DNA of 64,000 nt, from the NCBI RefSeq assembly GCF_023101085.1, contig NZ_CP064703.1, forward strand, positions 3,534,001 through 3,598,000, read 5' to 3'. The position numbers and the translations under genes are program-made. Under the pieces are notes generated by a model. That model saw only the letters and a program-made list of their open reading frames with translations, had not been told where the DNA came from and made no database searches. Positions 53,501 to 62,342 of the stretch are shown here, one piece after another (within the stretch, counting starts at the first letter, position 1; every line of letters starts with the position of its first letter). Source of the stretch: Bradyrhizobium sp. 170. GTDB lineage: Bacteria; Pseudomonadota; Alphaproteobacteria; Rhizobiales; Xanthobacteraceae.

Positions 53501-56500
53501 TGCGGCCACTGCGTACCAGCACGTTGGACGCGCAGGCTTCGGTCCATTCCCGCTGCAGGGTCGACAGGTCGAGCCGCGCCGCTTTGAGATCATAATCGGC
53601 TGCCAGTTCGGAGGCCTTGTCGCGGATGCGCCCGATCGCGCCAGCCAAGGCGGTCAGCACGCGAATATGCTGCGGAGCCTCCTCGGTGAGTAGCAGCACG
53701 CCATCTGCAGCGTTCGGGTTCAGCATCAGCGCGACGAGCTTGATGAGCTGCGGCAACACGCTGTCATCTGCGACCTCGTTCAGTCCGAGGGAGGTGACGA
53801 GAGCGTCCGCCGCCTCTTTCATTTGCTGCAGCGACGCCTGCAGGCGATCGACCGCCAGCTGCAAAGATTGCGCCCATGCTGGAGTCCAGTGGGTTTGCTC
53901 TATACCCTGCAAGGGATGGACGGACGGGTCGCCGACCGCTTCCAGCGCGGTGCGTATGTCCATGCAGCTCTCGCGCATCCTGGCGAGCTGCTCCGGCGAA
54001 TGCACCGTTCCGGCCGGCCATGTAAGTTCGATGTCGGCGAGGCGGTCACGATCCGCGACCACACGTCCGAAAGCTTCGTAGGCCGTCATGCCGTTCGCGC
54101 GCCTTCGGTGCAGCGCCGAGACCAGCCTGTTCAACTGGTCGCGCTTCTTCTTCAGGTCATCGGCGGCCGTCGACCAATGCTCTTCAGTGACGAGATTGCG
54201 CTCACGCCAGGCGGTCGCGAGTTGCTCCAGCACACTCGACTTCTGAGCCTTGGTCGAGTGTACCTCGAGACAGTAGTTGCCGAGCCCGATGGCCTGCATC
54301 CGCTGCCTGACGACTTCGAGCGCCGCGGTCTTCTGCGAGACGAACAGCACCGTCTTCTGGTGTGCAAGGCAGTTGGTGATGGCGTTGGCGATAGTCTGAC
54401 TCTTGCCGGTGCCGGGCGGTCCGAACAGTACATAGTCCGCGCCGCGCTGGGCGGCGACGACGGCAGCGATCTGCGAGGAGTCGGCCGAGAGCGGCGCGAA
54501 CAGTTCGACCGGGTCGACGATCTCGTCGATAGTTCGCGCATCGATGAAGCCCGCCCCGGACCCATCGTAGCTGTGGGTCGGGGTATCGATCAGGTGGCGC
54601 ACGACGGGATTGCGCTTGAGCAAATCTGTGCGGTCGACGAGATCCTTCCACATCAGGTACTTGGTGAAGGACAGCGTCGCGAGCGTGACCTGCTCAGTGA
54701 CTTCCCAGCCCTTAATGCTCTTGATGTGGCGGCGGACGGTCTTCCAGATCCCGGCGACGTGGATGTCGGAGGCGTCCTGCGGAAGTTCGCCGTCGAATTC
54801 CGGCATCGACAGATCGAAATCCTGCTTCAGCATCTGCAAAAGCGTGGGATTGAAACGTGCTTCATCCTCGTGAAGTGCAAGACGGAAGCCGGAGCGGACG
54901 CTCTTGCGTTCGAGCTGTACGGGTACGAGGATCAGCGGCGCCCGGTAGGGTCCGGCACCGTCCTGAGGCGTCCATTTCAGAAAGCCGAGACATAGATAGA
55001 GGATGTTTGCGCCGCCTTCTTCGAAAGCGAGCCGCGAAGCCCGATAGAGATCGGTGAGACGGCCCTCCAATTCGGTGTCGGCGATGTGCGTGTGCAGGTC
55101 GCCCCGTTTCATCGCGTCGAGAATGAAATCCTTGCGCGCGTCCTCGTTCTGCCGGTCGGCGAGCAGTGTCGTGTCGCGTCCGTCGCTGCCGTCGAGCACG
55201 GTGGTCTTGCCGAGCAGCTTGAAGCGGTCGCCATCGGAGAGTCTGTCCTCGAGCATCGCGCAATCGGGGCACTCGATTGCGATGGTCGATTTCGAATCCT
55301 TGAAATTGAGCAATCGGTTCTTCAGCGAGAGGTCGAGAAGGTTGCGCTTCCAGATCTCGAGCCTGTCGAGATTCTTCTCGGTTGTCGGCTCGCGACGCTT
55401 GTCGAGATCCTCTTCGAAATGTGGGACTTCACCGGCTTCCTGCGCGATGGTCGCAGTGTCGGTGACGGGCCGGATTGCCGGTTCGGCCGAGCTCGACAGG
55501 TCCAGAGGACGGATTTTAGCACTTCGCGCACGGCGCACGTCGATGGCGAGTTCGAACGGCGAGGCGGCGTCTTCGGCAATCAGTTTCTTGGCCGCTTCGA
55601 CCGCCTGCTTGAAGCGCGCCGGGTGTGCACCCGTCAGCAGGGTCGTCTCGACCACAACCATTTCTTCCAGCTGCACGCGCTTGCGCAATATCTGGGGGTC
55701 GTCGACGACGAGCCCGGAGAAATCCTCATCCACCAGCCAGATGCCGACAAACGCATGGCCGTCGGTGAGCGCAACAACCGGGTTGAGGCCCGCTTGTTCG
55801 AGGCAGGACGCGTACAGCAGCGTGAGATCGAGGCAGGTGCCGACCTTGCGTGAAAGGATATCGCTGGGGCCGCGGACCATCTGGCCCGAACGCTCGAAGC
55901 TCTTGGGCGGCAATACGTAGGCGATCGAATGCGACACCAGCGCCGCCCAGATTGCGTCGGCGATCTCCCAGGCGCGGGCCTTGGTGCCCTTGCGGTAGCC
56001 GTCCATGGCCTCGTCGCGACCGACGGCGGCCAGCTTGTCGGAGGCTTCGCGCAGGACGACGTCGACGCTGGGATCGGTCGGCCTGACGAAGGCCGCCAGC
56101 AGTTCCGGCGCCGAGCTGACGCCACCCCAGTGCGAGGGCGGGAGCAGATTGATTTCGACGGCTTCCTCGGCGAGCACGGTCCCCGCCGCTTCGACCCGGA
56201 TGCGGAGTTCGCCGCGCCGTGAGGCGTTGATGCCGGCGAGAAAGGCAGGATCAAGCTTCAGATCGAGACTGCGGATATGGTGGACGGCTTGGTCCGCGAT
56301 GCGTTCGATCCGCCAGACCCCGGGCGTGAGAAACGGCGGTTCTGAGGTGAGATGGACCGAGATTCCAGTTAGGTCGCTGCCTAGCGCGTTTTCGACCGCG
56401 AGGTCCCGGATGATCGGCACCGCATTTTGGTAGAAGGCGACGTTGACGTTATCGGCCGTGGTACAGGCAATTCTTACGGTTCCGCTCACCGCGTTCTCTG

Positions 56501-56519
56501 ATTGGATCCGCTCCAGCAT
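50520..56519 (-). CDS. Giant DUF4011 / SF1 helicase / Vsr-like nuclease / DUF3320 protein
   Basis: A 1999-residue multidomain protein. In order: a beta-rich N terminus (1-150); a transglutaminase-like domain (190-300) with Cys near 227 in GTCLDLTLLYASCL and His in DGHAFVGIW; DUF4011 (about 385-640, WKRNLLDLSLKNRLLNF); an SF1/Upf1-like helicase with Walker A GPPGTGKSQTIANA (near 700), Walker B VVIFDEASQIPVWDA and GDPEQLPPT (near 1335), SWHYRSRHESLI, and RRLNVAITRARSELL; a Vsr/DUF559-like endonuclease (near 1640-1730, FRIDLGVVHPD, GVECDGATYH, LTDLGWRIRRIWSTEWW); and a C-terminal DUF3320 (about 1835-1990). This architecture is frequent in bacterial defence islands. It is cytosolic and needs ATP; the target nucleic acid is unknown. 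Confidence 0.9.
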   Translation of the reverse strand: MLERIQSENAVSGTVRIACTTADNVNVAFYQNAVPIIRDLAVENALGSDLTGISVHLTSEPPFLTPGVWRIERIADQAVHHIRSLDLKLDPAFLAGINASRRGELRIRVEAAGTVLAEEAVEINLLPPSHWGGVSSAPELLAAFVRPTDPSVDVVLREASDKLAAVGRDEAMDGYRKGTKARAWEIADAIWAALVSHSIAYVLPPKSFERSGQMVRGPSDILSRKVGTCLDLTLLYASCLEQAGLNPVVALTDGHAFVGIWLVDEDFSGLVVDDPQILRKRVQLEEMVVVETTLLTGAHPARFKQAVEAAKKLIAEDAASPFELAIDVRRARSAKIRPLDLSSSAEPAIRPVTDTATIAQEAGEVPHFEEDLDKRREPTTEKNLDRLEIWKRNLLDLSLKNRLLNFKDSKSTIAIECPDCAMLEDRLSDGDRFKLLGKTTVLDGSDGRDTTLLADRQNEDARKDFILDAMKRGDLHTHIADTELEGRLTDLYRASRLAFEEGGANILYLCLGFLKWTPQDGAGPYRAPLILVPVQLERKSVRSGFRLALHEDEARFNPTLLQMLKQDFDLSMPEFDGELPQDASDIHVAGIWKTVRRHIKSIKGWEVTEQVTLATLSFTKYLMWKDLVDRTDLLKRNPVVRHLIDTPTHSYDGSGAGFIDARTIDEIVDPVELFAPLSADSSQIAAVVAAQRGADYVLFGPPGTGKSQTIANAITNCLAHQKTVLFVSQKTAALEVVRQRMQAIGLGNYCLEVHSTKAQKSSVLEQLATAWRERNLVTEEHWSTAADDLKKKRDQLNRLVSALHRRRANGMTAYEAFGRVVADRDRLADIELTWPAGTVHSPEQLARMRESCMDIRTALEAVGDPSVHPLQGIEQTHWTPAWAQSLQLAVDRLQASLQQMKEAADALVTSLGLNEVADDSVLPQLIKLVALMLNPNAADGVLLLTEEAPQHIRVLTALAGAIGRIRDKASELAADYDLKAARLDLSTLQREWTEACASNVLVRSGRKKKVRLHLQPYCSDDVPDDIGRDLIVLQDLCDLLRGLEALRPHFRGIERLWRGLESDPARIQALIKWAQDLQSAVDAFQIDDVPPERITAHVTALLTQDISRFRAGGQVRRAFDTMHQAFPAMHQAAKDVGTCVGLDHPEEIIQLEPGWINGLQERTARWKANIIKAPQWATWRAAAKTARAAGLSPLVDAVEDGRFARDELAGAFDYAYARWVAETIVNEDDVLSGFLAERHEAVIEAFVAADKKVCELARQIVKARIGASVPTQTSFGKDPEWGTLAREINKKARHMPLRQLFGRIPNVMTQLAPCIMMSPLSIAQYLPAEAKPFDVVIFDEASQIPVWDAIGAIARGSQVIVVGDPEQLPPTSVGQRGVDDEEDDGSTVQSQQSILDECLASNIPSMRLSWHYRSRHESLIAFSNAKYYRGELMTFPSPVTRDTAVRYVHVEGGIYERGGAKVNRKEAEAVVAEVVRRLKTSTKSIGVVTFNGDQQRLIENMLDQARRSDPALEPHFDKHQTREPILVKNIENVQGDERDVIIFSVAVGPDKTGRITAQISSLNGEGGHRRLNVAITRARSELLVFATLRPEQIDLGRTSAKGVVDFKHFLEFAEHGARAIAEAFSPTGRGTESPFEDAVMDALQKRGWEVHPQVGVSFFRIDLGVVHPDFPGRYLAGVECDGATYHRSATARDRDRLREMVLTDLGWRIRRIWSTEWWMDGSSAAEKIHTRLTADLETDRASRPSATSPEEAIDTGALSAMEEISVSAQDGSKTVVLSDEEANSAPPIEHDSQHSQPLPPAPANDSEPDEEPRIYARGPTSAAADPAAMPSTYTRADPSTVAAPDRERFYDVAYRGNVRNMIDHVVEIEGPIYFDVLIDRIARAHGFQRSGETVQRIIRAALGQGRFPTTRDGDREIVWPQNAAPGTKSPYRGGSGREHGDVPLPELAGLADVLRAEGLEENEDLIRGMQEHFGLGRLAISTRQRFEAAIISASGTASA

Positions 56520-57233
56520 GGTTCGCCCTTAGAAATCCCCGGCAACTCACGCTCGCCCGACATCTGACGTGCTCGAGAGCACCGCGGGTCCGATCGAGAG
56601 CTACTTCGTCTATGGGAGGCGTCGGATATCTACACGAAGGATCAAATGGATACGGAGAAGAATTCCGATTGTACTATGTCGTAGAGCGAGCTGGCTCTTC
56701 CGGCCGGACCGCCCCACAACAAATGCCCCACATACTCTTTTGACGCGACTATAAGTGGATTGCTCGCCCAATTCGAGCATATTCACAGGCTAATCCCTAG
56801 GAAAATCGAATAATATTCGATCTTAAGTCGAGCACGCGGGGGGCCTGGTAGGCGAGATTATCAGAATTCCGCGTCCAAGCCGGAGCCTGCGCGCATGATT
56901 GGCAAAAGGCTCAGCTTGGCGAATCGCGATCGAATGTGCCAACAGCGCCGGTGCTCCGGCAGTTTACCCGCTCAAGTAAGTCCGCAGGCCGTGCGGAGTA
57001 TCTTTATCCCGTCGTCCCGCGAGAATGGAACGTCGAATGATGTTGGGTCGATCGTGTCATCTTTCGCTGCGTGTTCAATAAATTGACGAAGATCAGCTTT
57101 GATCGGTTCTGCGGGTTCGATGGTTTCCTCAGCCGACTGCGGGCCAACATCGAGGCTGCTGACCGTATCAAGGATGACTTGATGGCTTAGGCAATTGGGG
57201 CCGATCTTTCGGTTGGTTGGGGATAAATGACAG
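56520..57233. other. Divergent intergenic region between the giant helicase and sbcD
   Basis: About 710 bases, AT-richer than neighbours, holding the promoters of both genes. A palindrome ATCGAAT-AAT-ATTCGAT lies at 56805-56821. A minus-strand frame ending at 56972 (about 60-100 codons, with IKADLRQFIEHAAKDDTIDP) could be a small gene but its possible starts overlap sbcD; it is not called. No RNA gene was seen. Confidence 0.45.
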
Positions 57234-58466
57234 ATGGTTCGCATCTTACATACGGGCGATTGGCACATCGGGCAAACCATGCGCGGATTCTCGCGCGAAT
57301 ACGAACATCGGAGGGTGTTTGAGCGTATCCGCGAGATATTGATCGAGCGCGAGGTGGATGCCTTGATTGTGGCTGGGGATGTATTCGACAGTCAGAACCC
57401 ATCCGGCGAATCTCAGCAGCTATTTTACGACACGCTAGTTCGCTTTAGTCGCGCTCGACCGCAAATGACAACGATCATAGTTGCCGGAAATCATGATGCC
57501 GCAGGGCGACTTGAGGCTCCTCGTCCTCTCCTTGAGGCGTTCAATATCCGTGTCGTCGGTAACGTACACCGTCGTGACGGGCGTATCGACAGCTTACGTC
57601 ATCTGGTGCCCATTACAGACGCAACAGGGTCTATCGCGCTCCACGTCATTGCGGTCTCCTATCCCACCGCTGCCTGTTTGCCTAACCTGACACGGCTCGA
57701 CAGTGATGGGGGATCACCGGTGATAGCGGGTGTGCGCTCTCTCTATGCTGAACTCCATGAGACGCTAGGCTATCAGATCAATGGACTGCCTTTCGTCCTA
57801 ACCGGCCATCTGCATGTCGCAGGCGGCATCGAATCTGAAGGTGCCGAGCGACGGATTTTGATTGGCGGACAACATGCGGTTCCCCATGACGTTTTCCCCT
57901 CGGAGGCGTCTTATGTTGCGCTGGGTCATCTCCACCGGCCCCAGACGGTCGGTCGACATGTGGTCCGCTATTCGGGTTCGCTTATTCCGCTGTCTGCCAC
58001 GGAGCAATCGTACAATCACGGGGTGACATTGGCGACCGTGGACGGCGCCTCAGTCACGACCGAGCACATTTCCATTATCCATCCGGTGCCGTATCTTCGT
58101 CTACCGAAAGCCGGCCAATTGCAATTGTCGGAACTTGGTGATCACCTGACGGCGCTCGATCTTCCGCCGGATGCGCTAATCGACAATCAGCCCTTTATTC
58201 AACTGCATCTGATGCGCGAAGGGTTGCCCCCCGGATTTCGAGAAGAGATCGACCGCATCGCCGAGGGCTTTCCCGTTCGCATTGTCGATGTGCGCGTCGC
58301 TGCTCTGCCAAATAATATACCCAGCATCGCTATAAGCGATCCATTCGTCCGGCTATCGGAGCGTGATCCAGAGGAGCTCTTTAAGCTCGCTTTTGAACGT
58401 CAATTTGGGGCTGCACCCGATGCAGCCCATCTAGATGTGTTTCACCGCGTGCGGGCAGAGGCCTGA
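57234..58466 (+). CDS. sbcD: Exonuclease SbcCD subunit D (Mre11-like)
   Basis: A 410-residue Mre11-family nuclease. Phosphoesterase motifs are LHTGDWHIGQ, VAGDVFDSQNPS, VAGNHDAAGR, LTGHLHVAGG and GHLHRPQ, covering the two-metal site. The C-terminal capping domain follows (about 290-410). With SbcC it cleaves hairpins and processes DNA ends. The ATG at 57234 begins directly before the first motif (VRILHTGDWH). It is followed by sbcC after three bases. The base composition is lower in GC than the core genes, which suggests an acquired copy. Confidence 0.93.
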   Translation: MVRILHTGDWHIGQTMRGFSREYEHRRVFERIREILIEREVDALIVAGDVFDSQNPSGESQQLFYDTLVRFSRARPQMTTIIVAGNHDAAGRLEAPRPLLEAFNIRVVGNVHRRDGRIDSLRHLVPITDATGSIALHVIAVSYPTAACLPNLTRLDSDGGSPVIAGVRSLYAELHETLGYQINGLPFVLTGHLHVAGGIESEGAERRILIGGQHAVPHDVFPSEASYVALGHLHRPQTVGRHVVRYSGSLIPLSATEQSYNHGVTLATVDGASVTTEHISIIHPVPYLRLPKAGQLQLSELGDHLTALDLPPDALIDNQPFIQLHLMREGLPPGFREEIDRIAEGFPVRIVDVRVAALPNNIPSIAISDPFVRLSERDPEELFKLAFERQFGAAPDAAHLDVFHRVRAEA

Positions 58467-58469
58467 GCC

Positions 58470-61400
58470 ATGCGTATTCTGGCTATTCGGGGCGCAAATC
58501 TCGCCAGCCTTGCAACACCTTTCGAGATCGATCTTGCTGCAGAACCATTGGCTGGGTCTGGCCTCTTCGCGATCACGGGAGACACCGGCGCTGGAAAATC
58601 TACGATTCTCGACGCTCTATGCCTCGCCCTTTACGGTGAATATCCTCGCGTTTCTGTCGTCCGGCGAGAAAATGTTCCCGATGCGAGCGGCGAAGAAATC
58701 TCAGTCAGTGATAGTCGTGCAATTCTCCGCCGCGGCGCCAGCAGCGGCTATGCGGAGGTGGACTTCGTCGGCCAGGATCGTCAAGCCTATCGAATTAGAT
58801 GGGAGGCTAAGCGTGCTCGCGGACGTGCAATCGGCCGGCTGCAGGCCGAGGAACGTACGCTGCACCGCCTTGACGATGGGAGCGCCGTCGCCACGGGCAA
58901 GACCCAGGTGCGCGACGCAGTCCAGTTAAAGACAGATCTGACCTTCGACCAGTTTCGGCGGACGGTACTTCTCGCTCAAGGCGAGTTTGATGCCTTCCTG
59001 TTGGCTGCCGAGAGTGATCGCGCAGAATTGCTCGAGAAGATCACTGGCACCGAAATCTACGCGGTCATATCCATGCGAGTACATGAGGGTACCGAGTTTC
59101 GGGCAAGGCAGGTTGCCGATCTCGACCGTCGGCGCGCTGATGTCGGCGTGCTTGCAGATGAGAACCGAGCTCAACTCCTTGCCGAGCTGAGCCGACTCAC
59201 TGATCTCATCGCCGAAAAAACTAGCGAGCGCGATCGATACACCAAGCAATTGGAACACGCCAAGAGGGTGGATATCACTCGCGCCAATCTCGGCAATGCC
59301 CGAGCGGCGGCCGTTAAGGCCGCCGGTGACCGCGAGAGCGCGGATGCCGACTTCCGACGCGTCACCGAGCTCGATGCCATCGAACCGCTGCGTGCTCCAT
59401 CCATTGAGTACGCCAGAGCGAAACGGCTAGCGGAAGAGAGCAGGGCGCGCGCCGCTCAATTGCTCGACCTCTCTGGGGCTGCGAAGATTATAGATGACGC
59501 TGCTGATGTTCGGTTTGTCGAGGCAGCCGCAAACGATGAAGCGGCTGAAAGCGCAGTAGCCCGCTTTGGTGGCGTCTGGAGCGAAGCGGAGAAACTAGAC
59601 GCTGAAGTTGCTGCAGCGCAGACCGAACTCGCCGATGCTGGACGTATTCAGGTGCAAGCGGAAGCCGTGCTCCGTGGGCAAGAGTGCGGTCTTGCGGAGC
59701 TTGAAAATAGTTTTGCAAGCGCGACGGTTGCCCACCATGACGCCACGGAACAACTCGCGTCTCATGCGCGAGGACAGCTCCTCGCTGATCGCCTTGACGA
59801 CGCAACGTCTCTCTTGGAAAAGCGGGCGCTATTAGCGCAGGATCGCATCACTGCTGCCACGCTGGCCGCTGAAGCTCAAACAACCATCGCCCCCTTGGCC
59901 GAGGAAATAACTGCTTTGTCTGAGCAGTTAGCGGCCGGTCGCAAAGAGCGGGATTCGCTTGCCGAGCGACTGGGAGATCAGCAAGCCCGCCTTGCGCTCA
60001 TCGACGAGGATGCTCTGAGCGACCGTGATGGGTATTTTGGCCAGCTTCTCGAGGCCCTGAGTGAGGCGACGTCCCTCTGCGAACGTTATGCTGATGCTGT
60101 CAGCGGTGTTGCCCGTGGTGAAGCTGACCATGTTGCGGCAGCGCAGCAAATTGCCGCTGCGCAGGAGCAAATCCAGGCTGCAGAGATCGACCGCGTCCGG
60201 GACAGCGCGGCCCGTGTCGAAGTTGCACCTCTTGCCGATCTAGCCGACGAAACGGTCTCCAAGGAGGCCGTGCATCTTCGCAGCGTATTGATTCCCGGCT
60301 CGGCTTGTCCGGTCTGCGGAAGCACGGAACATCCCCATCTTGGTCACCCTAGTGCAGTTAATGAGTTGGTCGAGGCAGTCCGTCGCCGTCGCAAGGAGCT
60401 CGACACAGCGCTGGAACTGATTGGATTGCGTCTTCGCCATGCGACTCGGGCCTTGGCGGCAGCTCAAGGCCGGCAATCAGAGGCTGTTCGTGTTGTCGGC
60501 CAGGCGCACGATGAGCTTGCTGCAATTGAGGAGCTGTTTGCGACCCAGATTGCCCGTTTGCGCGCTCTCGCCAAAGTGGCATGTATTAGCGCCGTACTCC
60601 CGGCTGCTCCAGATAATTCAGGCGCGTCGACGCTTTCTGCGTTGGCTCTTTTAACGAGAAGGCAGCGCGTGGCCGTCACCGCTGTGCTTACAGAAGCGCG
60701 AAGTTTGCGCGCAACCACGAACGCTCTGCAGCGCGAATATGACGCTATAGGGGTGAAGCTCGAATCCATCGGGCAAGGGCTTGATCAGCGGCGCAGACAG
60801 CTTCATACCACCGAACTAACGCTCAAGGGGCAATCCGTCCGTCGTCGCGAACTCGACGAGCGTCTCAGTTCAATCGACCGGGAAATTACGCCTTTCCTCG
60901 TCGCCGCGAATCTGGCGTTGGACGATATTGACCGTGATCCACACGGCACTGCAGTGCGACTTGCGGCGGCGGCCGCAGCCTATAGTGTGTTACGAAGGAC
61001 GCTTCAAGAACTCGATCACCAGCTACGAAAGCTCGATCCGGATCTTGCAGCGGCAGGCGTTTCGGTCGGCCATGCAAAGATAGCATTAGCGGAGGCCGGT
61101 GCAAGGGCCGACCAGCGTCGGATCATAGCCTCTGAGAAGAAAACCGCCCGAGCCGCGCTGCTTGACGGAGAAGATACTGCGACCCATAGGAACCGGTTTC
61201 AGGCATCGCGACAGACCGCTCGTGATGAGTTGGCGACTGCCAGCGCCGCGAAGGCCGACGCAGCAAAGAATTACGGTGCCGCTCGCACCCGCCATGAAGA
61301 AGCCGATGCCGCCTCCGAATTGGCTCAGCAACAGATGCTCGCGTGTCAGACTGCTTTCCGAGCAGCCTGCATTCAGGCCGGCCGCTCGATCGACGATGTC

Positions 61401-62261
61401 GAACAACTCCTTGCCGGGGACCCGGTAGAGAAGGCCGCGCTCAAGAAGCGAATTGAGGCAATCAACCGCGCCATCCTTGACGCGGACGTCGCTATTGTCA
61501 CGCGGCAACAAGATTTGACTGACGCTCTGGAGGGATTTGATGAAGCAATTGATGTCAATGCCATCTCTGCCAACGTGAGTGCATTGGTTGAGGAGATTGC
61601 GGAGAAAAATCGGACAACCGGCGGGTTGATCGCTACGTTGTCCCGCGACGACGATGCGCGCCGGATTGCGGAGACGCTGGCGGCGGAGACCGAGTCTGCG
61701 ACGACCGACTTGGCAATCTGGCAGGCGGTCAACGAAGCTATCGGCTCCGCGCGAGGTGATCGCTTTAGGCGATTCGTGCAGGGCATCACGCTCGATCACT
61801 TGGTTCAACTTGCAAACGATCAACTGGCGGTATTCAGTCCGCGATATCGGCTCGCGCGGGGGGTGACCTCCGATCTGGCGCTACATGTTGTCGACCGCGA
61901 CATGGGTGATGAGATTCGCGCTACCCGGAGCTTGTCTGGAGGTGAACGATTCCTGGTCTCATTGTCTTTAGCCCTGGCATTGTCCGGCCTTGAGGGGAGA
62001 ACGTCCTTTGTAGATACGCTGTTCATCGACGAGGGTTTTGGATCTCTCGACGCTGAAACGTTAGACATTGCTGTAGACGCCCTTGAAACGTTACAAGGAC
62101 GAGGTCAGAAGGTCGGTGTTATCACGCATGTTGCTGCCATGATCGATCGAATCGCCGTGCAGGTCCGCGTCGAAAAGCGCGGAGGGGGCCGCTCGGAGGT
62201 CCGTATTGCCACCGCGCTGCCATCAACTTGGTCCAGCAGCAATGAACGCGCCGTGGGATAG
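58470..62261 (+). CDS. sbcC: Exonuclease SbcCD subunit C (Rad50-like ATPase)
   Basis: A 1263-residue Rad50/SMC-type ATPase. The N-terminal half-domain has Walker A GDTGAGKSTILDALCLALYG and the Q-loop region LAQGEFDAFLLA. Two long coiled-coil arms rich in Ala/Glu/Arg flank a zinc hook, Cys613-Pro-Val-Cys616 (SACPVCGSTEHPH). The C-terminal half has the ABC signature SLSGGERFLVSLSLALAL, Walker B DTLFIDEGFGSLDAET and the H-loop GVITHVAAM. With SbcD it forms the Mre11-Rad50-like complex acting on DNA ends. All nucleotide-binding motifs are intact. The length is a little above that of E. coli SbcC (1048 residues). Confidence 0.94.
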   Translation: MRILAIRGANLASLATPFEIDLAAEPLAGSGLFAITGDTGAGKSTILDALCLALYGEYPRVSVVRRENVPDASGEEISVSDSRAILRRGASSGYAEVDFVGQDRQAYRIRWEAKRARGRAIGRLQAEERTLHRLDDGSAVATGKTQVRDAVQLKTDLTFDQFRRTVLLAQGEFDAFLLAAESDRAELLEKITGTEIYAVISMRVHEGTEFRARQVADLDRRRADVGVLADENRAQLLAELSRLTDLIAEKTSERDRYTKQLEHAKRVDITRANLGNARAAAVKAAGDRESADADFRRVTELDAIEPLRAPSIEYARAKRLAEESRARAAQLLDLSGAAKIIDDAADVRFVEAAANDEAAESAVARFGGVWSEAEKLDAEVAAAQTELADAGRIQVQAEAVLRGQECGLAELENSFASATVAHHDATEQLASHARGQLLADRLDDATSLLEKRALLAQDRITAATLAAEAQTTIAPLAEEITALSEQLAAGRKERDSLAERLGDQQARLALIDEDALSDRDGYFGQLLEALSEATSLCERYADAVSGVARGEADHVAAAQQIAAAQEQIQAAEIDRVRDSAARVEVAPLADLADETVSKEAVHLRSVLIPGSACPVCGSTEHPHLGHPSAVNELVEAVRRRRKELDTALELIGLRLRHATRALAAAQGRQSEAVRVVGQAHDELAAIEELFATQIARLRALAKVACISAVLPAAPDNSGASTLSALALLTRRQRVAVTAVLTEARSLRATTNALQREYDAIGVKLESIGQGLDQRRRQLHTTELTLKGQSVRRRELDERLSSIDREITPFLVAANLALDDIDRDPHGTAVRLAAAAAAYSVLRRTLQELDHQLRKLDPDLAAAGVSVGHAKIALAEAGARADQRRIIASEKKTARAALLDGEDTATHRNRFQASRQTARDELATASAAKADAAKNYGAARTRHEEADAASELAQQQMLACQTAFRAACIQAGRSIDDVEQLLAGDPVEKAALKKRIEAINRAILDADVAIVTRQQDLTDALEGFDEAIDVNAISANVSALVEEIAEKNRTTGGLIATLSRDDDARRIAETLAAETESATTDLAIWQAVNEAIGSARGDRFRRFVQGITLDHLVQLANDQLAVFSPRYRLARGVTSDLALHVVDRDMGDEIRATRSLSGGERFLVSLSLALALSGLEGRTSFVDTLFIDEGFGSLDAETLDIAVDALETLQGRGQKVGVITHVAAMIDRIAVQVRVEKRGGGRSEVRIATALPSTWSSSNERAVG

Positions 62262-62342
62262 TAAAAGGACGCAATCCCTTTCGGCGTTCGCTCTTTGCTC
62301 GAATCGGGGAAACCGCGCAGCAAGACAACGTTAAAGCTCTAG

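Noticed and set aside
56972..57280. A 102-codon minus-strand frame next to sbcD
   Set aside because: The only usable starts overlap the sbcD start and no domain is recognised. The downstream part looks partly coding, so it is mentioned only in the intergenic entry.
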